Source of the DNA: Actinomycetota bacterium
GTDB lineage: Bacteria; Actinomycetota; Actinomycetes; Actinomycetales; Microbacteriaceae
Direction of reading: 5' to 3'
NCBI GenBank assembly: GCA_009704705.1
Contig: WLDR01000020.1
Coordinates: forward strand, 1-16,351
DNA: 16,351 nt
The notes under the pieces are model-generated. The model was not told the origin of the DNA, ran no database searches, and saw only the letters and a list, made by a program, of their open reading frames with translations. Numbering within the stretch: the stretch's first letter is position 1; each line of letters begins with the position of its first letter. Positions 1 through 7,185 of this stretch are shown here, piece after piece. The position numbers and the translations under genes were made by a program.

Positions 1-1086
1 CTCTTTTGCCCACGCGGTGACCGTGCGCGTCGCTTCAGGCGGACTTACGACACGTATGGTGCCGGGCAACGACGCCACAACGCGCGCAAGACTCCGCAGT
101 GACCCAATGGTCACGCTGACTCGAGCAAACCCAGCCGGCGCACCAGCAAGCTGTTGCGGCGGAAACTCCGTGATGGATCGCACGGAATTCGATGGCATCT
201 CAAGCACAACGGTGTGCAGTCCCGACGTCGGCGGGTCGAACAGCTCGTCGCCGAGCTCCTCGGCCAGCACTCGGGTTGTGTGCTTACGACGCGTGTGTGT
301 GGCGGAAATGATGCGATCAATTCGGAAAGTCATGATGCCTTCGCGCGTATGACAATAGCCACGCACGTACCACGAGCTGGCAACGAGATCGATACGCAAC
401 GGTTCGATGGAACGGGTCGTGCGCTTCTGGTCGGCGTTCTGATAAACGATTTCGAGCTGTGTTTTGGCATCCAGGGCCTTACGGACTTCTTCAATCAGCG
501 GTGGCGTGGGAGGCGGTTCAATATGAATTGCATTCGCCGACGAAACGTTGGCGCCTTTGGCGAGCTTTTCGCGCAGTGCCTTGATGGCACGTCGGTCCGT
601 GATCCCGGGGATGTTCTCGATGTACTGCAGTCCGGCTACGAGCGTCGCGGCCTCTCGAGATGTCAATCGCGGTGCGCGACGCAGCTCGACCTCGTTCGTG
701 ACGAAGACGACGCGCTCCTTGAGAAACAGATCCCAGTCGATGTCAAACAGGTCGTAGGGCATGTAGGAGCCGTCTGAGCCGGGAAGGCCGGATACCGCCA
801 ATGTGCGAATCAGCGCATCCGCTGTCGACACAGAAATATTGAAGTCTCGCGCCAGGCGTGAGAGGGGCACCTCTCCCTTGCTGATGAGATATGGCGGGAT
901 GCTCAGCAAGAGTCGCACGCGATCGGCGGCCTCCTTGGCTGGGTTCACGGGACGACGCGACCGACGAATTGAGCTTTCATCGACGTCGGGCGCCGCCTGA
1001 AACGCCTTGTCGGAGAAGAGGTCTACGTCTTCTGCGCCGGTTTCGTTCATCGGCGATTCTGCAGGCGGGTCATTCTTCTTGGCCAT
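1..1086 (-). CDS. pafC: PafC, WYL-domain transcriptional regulator (3' end outside window)
   Basis: WYL-domain protein that, with PafB, forms the PafBC activator of the RecA/LexA-independent DNA-damage response known from mycobacteria. The visible 362 codons start at ATG 1086-1084, preceded by GGTGAAG five bases upstream, and remain open at the window edge. The first ~50 residues are a charged, probably disordered extension. A winged-helix-like region follows (about 52-125, with the segment LSRLARDFNISVSTADALI), and the WYL domain has its signature as SSWYVRGY near residues 237-244 and TFRIDRI shortly after. The last visible residues (TVTAWAKE) resemble the end of the WYL C-terminal extension, so little is probably missing. 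The gene starts two bases after the pafB stop, so the two are cotranscribed. The assignment rests on motifs and on the PafB-PafC order; sequence alone does not show which targets it controls. Confidence 0.9.
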   Translation of the reverse strand, partial: MAKKNDPPAESPMNETGAEDVDLFSDKAFQAAPDVDESSIRRSRRPVNPAKEAADRVRLLLSIPPYLISKGEVPLSRLARDFNISVSTADALIRTLAVSGLPGSDGSYMPYDLFDIDWDLFLKERVVFVTNEVELRRAPRLTSREAATLVAGLQYIENIPGITDRRAIKALREKLAKGANVSSANAIHIEPPPTPPLIEEVRKALDAKTQLEIVYQNADQKRTTRSIEPLRIDLVASSWYVRGYCHTREGIMTFRIDRIISATHTRRKHTTRVLAEELGDELFDPPTSGLHTVVLEMPSNSVRSITEFPPQQLAGAPAGFARVSVTIGSLRSLARVVASLPGTIRVVSPPEATRTVTAWAKE

Positions 1087-1088
1087 GT

Positions 1089-2078
1089 CTACTTCACCGC
1101 CTTGTGCGTCTCGATGACGGTAGTCAGACGCTGCTTGACCGCGTCAATCAGGCTTGGTGGCGCGATTACGCGAACTTCAGGACCGAAGCCGGCCAGTTCG
1201 TCGGCGAGCAAGGCTTCGTCTGCGTACGGCACATAAATCGTGGCTGTGTCGGCGAGGAAACCGTACTTGACTGCCAATCTCAATCGCGCATCGGAACCAG
1301 GTGTGAGTTCGATGGTCGCTTCATTGAGTTTCTCGAGTTGCTCCAGTTCGACTTGCAAGCGTGCGGCGAAGTCTTCGTTGTCGCGCTCGTGCACAATCTC
1401 TTCGTCCACCTTGGGGTCTGACGCAATGCGGTCAAGCAAGAATGTGCGTTCTCCTCCGGCGAGCAAGTCAAACGCGAGCATGTACCAGTGCCCTTTCCAA
1501 AAGAGCAAACCCAGTGGTGCTGCCATTCGAGATTTGGCCGCGTTATCTCCGGGCTTGATGTACTGAAAGTGCAGAGCTCTCTTCGAGTCAATCGCCGAAC
1601 TCACGATTCCAAGAATTCGACCACCCGTCGCCATCTGCGGAGAAACGCCGACCAGCGAATCGTCGGCGTCCACACCCAGTGCGGTGAGTTTCGTCAGACC
1701 ATTCCGAGCGTCTTCCATCAGGCTTCGCTCCTGCCACGCGCGGCCGGCCAGACCAAGCAGAGTCATCTCTTTGGGGGTCAACGTCATCGATTCGGGAAGG
1801 TCATAGTCACTATGACTGATGAAGTAACGCTGATTGTGTGTCGTGCCTGCTTCGCCGGTGGGCTCGATCATTTCGATATTGACACCCATATCGCGGACTT
1901 CGCCCTTATCGCGTTCAAACTTTCGCTCCAGGGCTTCACGATTCTTGCCGGACGCGAAGTCCGTCGCGTAACCGTGGACAGTGGAGAGGATTTGCTGTTT
2001 CGTCAGACCGTCTCGAGACGCAACAAGGGCAAGAATGAGGCTAAAGATGCGCTCGTCTTTCGTGACGCGTGCAGCCAT
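1089..2078 (-). CDS. pafB: PafB, WYL-domain transcriptional regulator
   Basis: First of the two subunits of the PafBC DNA-damage transcription activator. The protein is 329 residues from ATG 2078, chosen because AAAGAG lies six bases upstream; an in-frame ATG at 2084 sits directly on that SD and the ATG at 2126 lies upstream of it. Residues about 8-70 form a helix-turn-helix domain (TKDERIFSLILALVASRDGLTK, shown here in part as TKDERIFSLILALV). The WYL domain follows at about 155-235 with the signature as GHWYMLAFD (W198, Y199, M200) and FLLDRI. A WCX-like C-terminal extension completes it. A candidate promoter lies at 2145-2150, and the FKBP terminator separates this pair from the gene upstream. 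Despite the historical name (proteasome accessory factor), PafBC works independently of pupylation, which matters because no Pup genes are present here. Confidence 0.92.
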   Translation of the reverse strand: MAARVTKDERIFSLILALVASRDGLTKQQILSTVHGYATDFASGKNREALERKFERDKGEVRDMGVNIEMIEPTGEAGTTHNQRYFISHSDYDLPESMTLTPKEMTLLGLAGRAWQERSLMEDARNGLTKLTALGVDADDSLVGVSPQMATGGRILGIVSSAIDSKRALHFQYIKPGDNAAKSRMAAPLGLLFWKGHWYMLAFDLLAGGERTFLLDRIASDPKVDEEIVHERDNEDFAARLQVELEQLEKLNEATIELTPGSDARLRLAVKYGFLADTATIYVPYADEALLADELAGFGPEVRVIAPPSLIDAVKQRLTTVIETHKAVK

Positions 2079-2144
2079 GAGCATCTCTTTTCCGGTTAGG
2101 CGAGGGATGTCCCTCCCTGAAAACATCTGGGAGTTTCTGACACG

Positions 2145-2150
2145 ATTCTA
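2145..2150 (-). promoter_or_regulatory. Candidate -10 element of the pafBC promoter
   Basis: On the minus strand this reads TAGAAT, one mismatch from the consensus, about 67 bases upstream of the chosen pafB start. No good TTGACA-like -35 exists; the region where it should sit falls in the T-run of the FKBP terminator (TTTTTG, 16-base spacing). The leader contains a small inverted repeat, GAGGGA-TG-TCCCTC, at about 2102-2115. The assignment is from pattern only. Confidence 0.4.
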
Positions 2151-2167
2151 GGGTGCGCAGGGGGTAC

Positions 2168-2210
2168 AAAAAGGCACGCGACCCGCACGTTGCCGTGCAC
2201 ACCGCGTGCC
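2168..2210 (-). terminator. Rho-independent terminator of the FKBP gene
   Basis: Read on the minus strand, an eight-base-pair outer stem GGCACGCG (2210-2203) and CGCGTGCC (2180-2173) encloses a second small stem (GCACG/CGTGC, 2185-2198). It is followed directly by TTTTT (2172-2168). It lies about 40 bases past the FKBP stop codon and separates that gene from pafB. Confidence 0.8.
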
Positions 2211-2222
2211 CTCTTGTCGTCA

Positions 2223-2242
2223 GTGTGACACGCGCGTCACAC
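2223..2242. repeat. Inverted repeat just after the FKBP stop codon
   Basis: GTGTGAC-ACGCGC-GTCACAC is a perfect seven-base inverted repeat with a six-base centre, eight bases beyond the FKBP stop. It has no T-run, so it is not itself a canonical terminator. It could be a transcript-stabilising hairpin in series with the terminator at 2168-2210, or a protein-binding site; sequence alone does not decide. Confidence 0.5.
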
Positions 2243-2250
2243 CACGTTCG

Positions 2251-3237
2251 CTACTTGATCGCCAAGATATCGACGACAAAAAAGAGCGTCGACGTGGGCG
2301 TGATGCTGGAACCACCGGGTGGGTTATCTCCGTAACCCTGGTCGGGAGGAATGATGACAGCAACTTGTGAGCCAACCGTCTGACCGACAAGGGCGTCACG
2401 GAAACCCGGAATTACTTGATTGACATTGAACGTCGCGGGTGTGCCCTTGGTCCAACTGGAGTCGAACTGCTCGCCCGTTTGCCAAATAAAGCCGGAATAC
2501 TGCACCTCAACGTCTGCGCCCGCGGGAACAACGGCACCGTCGCCCTTCTTGAGAACTGCAATCTTGGTTTCGGTGGGCGGAGCAGCATTTGGCATCGTGA
2601 CGCCGGGCTGGCCCGTCGTCGGATCGAGAACAACGGACGGGAAGCCATCGGGGGCAGGCTGGTCCGTCCCCCACGCGCGCGTAGCCGACACAGACACGAC
2701 GTCCGCGATGATGACGAGAGAGGTGTTGGGGGCAACGCCCAGCTGCGCGTTTCCTGCCTCTCCAAAGGCATCTTGGGCCGAGGTGACCGCAAGAATGCGA
2801 GATCCGATGGGTGCGCACTGAATTGCCTTGACAATTCCCGGTAGTGCGGCACCCGAACTGGCATCGGTGCTCAGGGAGTTGACGATGGTGAGGAACGTGG
2901 CGTTGTCGTAGGGGCTGTCGGCAAGGTTCTGGCCCGTGGTTCCGTCGTAGGCCGAAAAGTTGATGTTGACGGTTTCGCCATCCGCGATAACGGCACCCGA
3001 GCCGGTCTCGAGAACTTCGCGCTGCGTTTCATTCGCACGAAGGGGCGTAGCAAAAGAAACCGTCGGCTTTACTCCGAAGCCACCCTCGACGGTGACCGCC
3101 TTCGTTGCGTCGCCAGAGACGGTGGTGCTCGTGCACGCTCCGTTCTCACCGGTTGGTGCCGAACAGGCGGAAAGACTCAGGACTAGGGCTAGGCCGGTTG
3201 ACACGGCAAGCAATGTGCGCACGAAAGCTCGATTCAA
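2251..3237 (-). CDS. Lipoprotein FKBP-type peptidyl-prolyl cis-trans isomerase with two FKBP-like domains
   Basis: Predicted extracytoplasmic prolyl isomerase anchored as a lipoprotein. Residues 7-24 are a hydrophobic signal peptide ending in a lipobox (LSAC, lipidated Cys25). The C-terminal ~100 residues (about 228-328) are a recognisable FKBP domain: VQYSGFIWQTGEQFDSSW, VIPGFRDAL, then IPPDQGYG and a terminal FFVVDILAIK strand. Residues about 86-187 look like a second, more divergent FKBP domain (VNINFSAYDGTTG, LPGIVKAI, ITSAQDAFG-like), so it is a tandem protein in which the first copy may be inactive. The chosen start is TTG 3237; GTG 3222 is an alternative giving a shorter n-region, and neither has a clear SD. 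It follows trmI by 30 bases in the same direction and ends before a strong terminator. An FKBP gene beside pafBC is a known actinobacterial arrangement. Its client proteins are unknown. Confidence 0.9.
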   Translation of the reverse strand: MNRAFVRTLLAVSTGLALVLSLSACSAPTGENGACTSTTVSGDATKAVTVEGGFGVKPTVSFATPLRANETQREVLETGSGAVIADGETVNINFSAYDGTTGQNLADSPYDNATFLTIVNSLSTDASSGAALPGIVKAIQCAPIGSRILAVTSAQDAFGEAGNAQLGVAPNTSLVIIADVVSVSATRAWGTDQPAPDGFPSVVLDPTTGQPGVTMPNAAPPTETKIAVLKKGDGAVVPAGADVEVQYSGFIWQTGEQFDSSWTKGTPATFNVNQVIPGFRDALVGQTVGSQVAVIIPPDQGYGDNPPGGSSITPTSTLFFVVDILAIK

Positions 3238-3267
3238 GATGGGAACGGGTGATGGCGTTTGATGATT

Positions 3268-4272
3268 CTACTGAGTGGGTTCGTGGGAATCAGCCGACAG
3301 GCGGGCACTGTCTTCAGCGACACGGATGCGCTTTCGGAGCACCTTGTCACTGACCTGTCTCTCCGCAAGGGCGCCGGGTGTCCATGTCTCCACGTCTTCG
3401 TCGCCAAAATCACTCTTAGAGGCGCGCCTCTTGAGTTCCGGCAGCTGCGCCCCTGGCGCGAGCAGACGAGCCGTCATCAGGAAGCCCGTGTGGCCAATCA
3501 TCCGATGTTCTGGGCGAACTGCAAGGCCTTCGACGTGCCAGCCCCGAATCATGGTTTCGCTGGAGACGGGATGCGTGAAGCGCTCACTGGCTCGAAAGGC
3601 CTCCACTGTGCGCGAAAGCTGGGTGACTGTCGCGACGTAACACAACACCACTCCCCCCGGCACGAGAGCTTCGGCGACGGCGTCGACACACTCCCATGGT
3701 GCGAGCATGTCGAGGACTACACGATCTGCCGTTCCGGCGTCGACGACCTGAGGCAGTGATTCTTGAAGGTCTCCGACCGTAATCGTCCAATTCTCGGGTG
3801 CGGAGCCAAAGTACGTCATGCCGTTCGCTGCGGCAACGTCGGCGAACTCTTGACGGCGTTCGAAACTGAAAAGATGCCCGCGCTCGCCGATGGCTCGAAG
3901 CATCCACAGCGATAGCGCTCCCGAGCCGACTCCGGCTTCGACCACGCGCGCACCGGGAAAAATGTCCGCTTGCCCAAGAATGGCCTGAGCATCTTTCGGG
4001 TAGATGATTGCCGCGCCGCGCGGCATCCCCATAACGAAATCTGTCAGCAGGGGCCGCAGAACGAGATGAGGGATGCCCGAGTCGTTAGCAATGACCGAGC
4101 CATCTGGGATGCCCACAATGCCTTCGTGCGGAATGCCGCCGCGATGCGTGTGGAACACCTTTCCCTTTTCGAGCGTGATGGTGTTCATCTTGCCCTTGGG
4201 GCCAGTTATTTGAACCCGGTCACCCCATCGAAATGGCCCCGACCTGAAGCGAGCACTATCGGAGGTCGTCAC
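3268..4272 (-). CDS. trmI: tRNA (adenine-58-N1)-methyltransferase TrmI
   Basis: S-adenosylmethionine-dependent enzyme that makes m1A58 in the T-loop of tRNAs; it acts in the cytoplasm and is normally a tetramer. The 334-residue protein has the N-terminal beta-rich domain typical of the family (about 14-75), the segment MPRGAAIIYPKDAQAIL (about 83-99), the SAM-binding motif I VVEAGVGSGAL (110-120), an acidic residue in FSFERRQEF, and motif IV VVLDMLAPWEC (D188). The start is GTG 4272: GGGAGG lies six bases upstream, and the codon overlaps the HAD stop as GTGA (4269-4272), which indicates translational coupling. An upstream in-frame ATG at 4344 would lie inside the HAD gene and lacks this support. 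In many actinobacteria the next gene is the proteasomal ATPase arc/mpa; here it is the FKBP lipoprotein. Confidence 0.94.
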   Translation of the reverse strand: MTTSDSARFRSGPFRWGDRVQITGPKGKMNTITLEKGKVFHTHRGGIPHEGIVGIPDGSVIANDSGIPHLVLRPLLTDFVMGMPRGAAIIYPKDAQAILGQADIFPGARVVEAGVGSGALSLWMLRAIGERGHLFSFERRQEFADVAAANGMTYFGSAPENWTITVGDLQESLPQVVDAGTADRVVLDMLAPWECVDAVAEALVPGGVVLCYVATVTQLSRTVEAFRASERFTHPVSSETMIRGWHVEGLAVRPEHRMIGHTGFLMTARLLAPGAQLPELKRRASKSDFGDEDVETWTPGALAERQVSDKVLRKRIRVAEDSARLSADSHEPTQ

Positions 4273-4958
4273 GCAATGCCTCCCCGCGCTCTCTCGAAGG
4301 CCGATAAAACATCGGGTAGCGATCGCTCGGCCAGCGATTCCCAAAACTCGTCCGCTGGACTTTCAGAGATGTCGATGAGATTGGGCAGACCAATGGTCAC
4401 CGCTCCGGCGCCAACGGCCGATTGGATTCCCGCGTTCGAGTCTTCGAACGCAAGGCAGTTGCGAACGTTGACTCCAAGTCGTTCGGCACCCAAGACGTAG
4501 GCTTCGGGATCTGGTTTCTGGTTTGCGACGTGGTCACCGGCCACGATGACGCTCAACGGTTCTCCTGGGATTGCCTGGGCAACAAGACGAGCCATTCGAT
4601 CGATAGACATCGTCACGAGGGCTTGTGGAATACCGGCTTCAGCTATGGCCAGCATCATTTGCACCGCTCCGGGTCGCCACGGTATGGCATCGTCAAGCAA
4701 CGAGATCACGCGATCGGTCAGCGAATTCACAATCTCGTCCACAGTGAGATCCACTCCCGCGCGCTGCAAGACGACAGCGGAATGAATCAATCCCTGGCCA
4801 ACGAGGGTCAATCCGTCTTCGTGAGTCCATGCTCCACCGAATCGTTCAACCAGCTCGATCTCGGCTGCAACCCAATAGGGCTCAGAATCGAGGATTGTGC
4901 CGTCCATGTCCCAGAGAACGGCACTCGGACGCAATTGGGGAAGAGAGGAAGCGGTCAC
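4269..4958 (-). CDS. HAD-superfamily hydrolase, beta-phosphoglucomutase-like subfamily
   Basis: Cytoplasmic phosphatase or phosphomutase of the haloacid dehalogenase superfamily, 229 residues. Motif I is WDMDGTILDSEPYW (nucleophile D17, D19); a helical cap follows (about 30-95); motif II is ALVTMSIDRM (about 113-122); the motif III lysine is in NQKPDPEAY; motif IV is CLAFEDSNAGIQSA. The cap type and spacing fit subfamily IA enzymes (phosphoglycolate phosphatase, beta-phosphoglucomutase, sugar-phosphate phosphatases), so the substrate cannot be named. The start is GTG 4958, with no SD but a TACACT -10-like hexamer eight bases upstream, suggesting a very short or absent leader. It is the first gene of a leftward unit with trmI, overlapping it by four bases. 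Confidence 0.88.
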   Translation of the reverse strand: MTASSLPQLRPSAVLWDMDGTILDSEPYWVAAEIELVERFGGAWTHEDGLTLVGQGLIHSAVVLQRAGVDLTVDEIVNSLTDRVISLLDDAIPWRPGAVQMMLAIAEAGIPQALVTMSIDRMARLVAQAIPGEPLSVIVAGDHVANQKPDPEAYVLGAERLGVNVRNCLAFEDSNAGIQSAVGAGAVTIGLPNLIDISESPADEFWESLAERSLPDVLSAFERARGGIA

Positions 4959-4966
4959 GACTCACA

Positions 4967-4972
4967 AGTGTA
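4967..4972 (-). promoter_or_regulatory. Candidate -10 element for a near-leaderless HAD-trmI transcript
   Basis: On the minus strand the hexamer is TACACT, matching the actinobacterial TANNNT pattern, and ends eight bases before the GTG start of the HAD gene. No SD lies between them and no TTGACA-like -35 is seen. The 113-base region 4959-5071 also serves the divergent PAC2 gene, for which no clear promoter could be picked. Confidence 0.4.
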
Positions 4973-5071
4973 CGCATTGCGATGTGTGGCACTGACGCTC
5001 GCCTATTCTGATAGCACAGCCGATGTCGGTTTGTGCCTGCGGGTGGAGTGAACGAAGAGAGCGAGGCGCGC

Positions 5072-5971
5072 ATGGCGGATTCATCTTTGTTCCGACGTCG
5101 AGTGCTGGTCGTCTCCTTTGAAGGATGGAACGATGCCGGCGACGCGGCGAGCACGGCTGTGGCGACTTTGCAGGAGCACATCGAGAGTACTCCGCTTCTG
5201 GTGATGGATTCTGAGACGTACTACGACTATCAGTACTCGCGACCAGTCGCCACATTTGACGGCGATGGCGCGCGTGAAATTCAGTGGCCGACGACGACTT
5301 TTTACGGCCCGCTCGTCCCGGCTGGCAACTCAGAAGAAAGCGTGCCATCGGGAGCCTCTCTGTCGAGCCGAGATGGGCACATCTATTTGCTGAGCGGCGT
5401 AGAGCCGTCACGAAATTGGCAAACCTTTGTTGGCGAAATTGTCGAGATGTGTCACGCGGTCGACATCGAGGGCGTCATCCTGCTTGGTGCGATGCTTGCG
5501 GATGTTCCGCATACGCGACCGATCCCGACATTCGTTAGCAGCGAAAACTCGGAGGTTCGCTCCGCCTGTGGTGCAGAGCGGTCAACTTATGAAGGCCCTA
5601 CCGGCATCATCGGCGTTCTCGCCGACGCGGCTGAGCGAGCGGGAATTCCCACCATTTCCGTCTGGGGTTCAGTTCCTCACTACGTGCACCACGGTCCGTG
5701 TCCGAAGGCTGCTCTGGCTTTGCTCGACAAGGTCGAGACCATCATTGGTGTTGTGATTCCGCGCGGCAGTCTGGAGTCGGACGCTCAGGAGTGGCAAGAA
5801 CAGGTTGACCGGCTCGCGGCGGATGACGAGGATATGGCGGCGTACATACTCACGCTCGAACAACAGCGCGACATGTTTGATTCTCCCGAAGCGTCGGGTG
5901 ATTCCATCGCCGAGGAATTCGAGCGGTTCTTGCGAGGCCGCGACAATCGCCCCCCAGATCCACGAGGTTAG
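5072..5971 (+). CDS. PAC2-family protein
   Basis: Member of the PAC2 (proteasome assembly chaperone 2-like) family, which is widespread in actinobacteria and archaea; its bacterial role is not established. The protein is 299 residues from ATG 5072, with AGCGAGG five bases upstream; an in-frame upstream ATG at 5033 lacks this. Family signatures seen are the N-terminal strand followed by SFEGWNDAGDAAS (residues 15-27), the segment VILLGAMLADVPHTRP, the tract GPTGIIGVLADAAERAGIPTI (in part GPTGIIGVLADAA), and SVWGSVPHYV. The C-terminus is an acidic helical tail rich in D/E. It is divergent from HAD-trmI and ends 16 bases from the uppP stop. PAC2 genes commonly lie near the Pup-proteasome locus in actinobacteria (Rv2125 in Mycobacterium tuberculosis), but nothing here shows that it handles proteasomes. 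Confidence 0.88.
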   Translation: MADSSLFRRRVLVVSFEGWNDAGDAASTAVATLQEHIESTPLLVMDSETYYDYQYSRPVATFDGDGAREIQWPTTTFYGPLVPAGNSEESVPSGASLSSRDGHIYLLSGVEPSRNWQTFVGEIVEMCHAVDIEGVILLGAMLADVPHTRPIPTFVSSENSEVRSACGAERSTYEGPTGIIGVLADAAERAGIPTISVWGSVPHYVHHGPCPKAALALLDKVETIIGVVIPRGSLESDAQEWQEQVDRLAADDEDMAAYILTLEQQRDMFDSPEASGDSIAEEFERFLRGRDNRPPDPRG

Positions 5972-5987
5972 TTCCGTCTGCCGTGCC

Positions 5988-6851
5988 CTAGGGCTCCAGG
6001 ATTCCGGCAGAGAGAAGCCCCATGACGACGAGTCCCAACAGCACGCGATAAACGACGAACGGCCAATAGCCGTGACGGGCCAACCAGCGCATCAGAAATG
6101 CGATGACGCCGAGACCAACGAAGAAGGCAATGCCCGTTGCCACAGCGGTTTCGAGTAGTGGTGTGCTTGTCGGTTCCCGGAGTGCCTTGGACAACTCATA
6201 AAAACCACTACCGAAAACCGCCGGAATCGCGAGCAGGAATGAGTACCGCGCAGCTGCCTCACGAGTGAATCCCATAAACAGACCCGCGGTAATCGTTCCG
6301 CCGGATCGAGAAACGCCCGGAATGAGGGCCAGGGCCTGAGCGAGACCAAAGATGATGCCTTTACCGACGGTGAGTTCAGTCAGGGTCTTCGTTCTGCTCC
6401 CCACGAGGTCTGCGACAAGAAGTAAGAGACCAAATCCAATCAACATGGATGCCACGAGCCACAGGTTGCGCAACGAACCCTCGATGGAGTCTTGAAATGT
6501 TAGCCCCAGGACCACAATCGGAATGGAGCCAACGATGATGAGCCAGCCCATTCTCGCCTCAGGGTCAGACCGACGAACGATAGATGACGGGTTACCGCTC
6601 CGACGCAATTGAGATTTCTCAGAAAAAAGAGATCGGTACCACCGAGAGAAAATTCGCTTGATGTCCGACCAAAAATAGATCACGACGGCGGTTTCTGTTC
6701 CGATTTGGGTCACGGCGGTAAAGATCGCTCCCGGGTCGCTCGCTCCCGGAAGCAGCTCCCCGACGATGCGGAGGTGGGCAGAAGACGAGACGGGAATGAA
6801 CTCCGTCAAGCCTTGGACGATGCCGAGGATTATGGCGTCAAGCCAACCCAT
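5988..6851 (-). CDS. uppP: Undecaprenyl-diphosphatase (BacA/UppP type)
   Basis: Integral membrane enzyme that dephosphorylates undecaprenyl diphosphate to regenerate the lipid carrier for peptidoglycan and other wall polymers; extra copies give bacitracin tolerance. The 287-residue protein is full length and strongly hydrophobic with several membrane segments. It has both BacA signatures: the N-terminal Q13-x3-E17 motif within [15 protein letters not shown] (including H26) and PGVSRSGGT at 178-186, whose arginine is needed in homologues. A charged cytoplasmic insert lies at about 62-100. The start is ATG 6851 with AAGGGA seven bases upstream. It converges on the PAC2 gene and is divergent from the tRNA-Leu gene, apparently a single-gene unit. 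Confidence 0.95.
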   Translation of the reverse strand: MGWLDAIILGIVQGLTEFIPVSSSAHLRIVGELLPGASDPGAIFTAVTQIGTETAVVIYFWSDIKRIFSRWYRSLFSEKSQLRRSGNPSSIVRRSDPEARMGWLIIVGSIPIVVLGLTFQDSIEGSLRNLWLVASMLIGFGLLLLVADLVGSRTKTLTELTVGKGIIFGLAQALALIPGVSRSGGTITAGLFMGFTREAAARYSFLLAIPAVFGSGFYELSKALREPTSTPLLETAVATGIAFFVGLGVIAFLMRWLARHGYWPFVVYRVLLGLVVMGLLSAGILEP

Positions 6852-7028
6852 CTGTGATTCCCTTACGCGGTTGCTTTCGAGCTTCGCCCGAAGATGTAAC
6901 AGTCGCCGGCATCAAATGCACCGGTCAACACACTGTAGTCGCCTGCGTTCGTGCCAATACTGCAGAAAAAATCGCCCTGAAATTTCGTGATAGTGTCGTG
7001 TCTCGGTGCCCCAAAGGCATCGTCACCT

Positions 7029-7112
7029 GCGCGGGTGGCGGAATGGTAGACGCGCTAGCTTGAGGTGCTAGTGCCCGTAACGGGCGTGGGGGTTCGAGTC
7101 CCCCCTCGCGCA
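7029..7112 (+). tRNA. tRNA-Leu (anticodon GAG)
   Basis: A class II tRNA folds cleanly by eye. The acceptor stem pairs GCGCGGG (7029-7035) with CTCGCGC (7105-7111), with one G-U pair, and the discriminator base is A7112. The anticodon stem CTAGC/GCTAG closes the loop TTGAGGT with anticodon GAG. A long variable arm forms GCCCG-TAA-CGGGC. The T-arm is GGGGG-TTCGAGT-CCCCC. The long variable arm plus GAG identifies leucine (CUC/CUU codons). CCA is not encoded (CAG follows the discriminator), so it must be added by nucleotidyltransferase. Confidence 0.97.
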
Positions 7113-7117
7113 CAGAT

Positions 7118-7150
7118 AAGCCCCGGTCAATCGTGACCGGGGCTTCTTGT
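7118..7150 (+). terminator. Rho-independent terminator after tRNA-Leu
   Basis: A perfect 12-base-pair stem, AAGCCCCGGTCA (7118-7129) and TGACCGGGGCTT (7134-7145), with loop ATCG, is followed by CTTGTTT. It starts six bases after the tRNA discriminator base and ends about 35 bases before the convergent repeat-protein gene. Confidence 0.88.
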
Positions 7151-7185
7151 TTAATCGGCGTGAAAGCCATGAATGCGGCCCACGA

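Noticed and set aside
17..777. Plus-strand open frames of 111 and 207 codons opposite pafC
   Set aside because: They are complementary-strand shadows of the pafC coding region, with no domain resemblance and no SD.
2223..2242. CRP/GlxR-type operator (TGTGA...TCACA)
   Set aside because: The spacer between TGTGA and TCACA is eight bases, whereas CRP-type sites have six, and it lies after a gene end and not at a promoter.
6852..7028. Promoters for uppP and tRNA-Leu in the divergent spacer
   Set aside because: Partial matches (for example TGATAGTGT near 6988 and TTGACC on the minus strand near 6919) lack a partner element at acceptable spacing, so none is called.
6925..7170. 81-codon minus-strand open frame across the tRNA-Leu gene (contains GLEPPRPLRALAPQASAS)
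   Set aside because: It is the antisense translation of the tRNA-Leu gene and its terminator, a well-known kind of spurious annotation; the tRNA fold is unambiguous.
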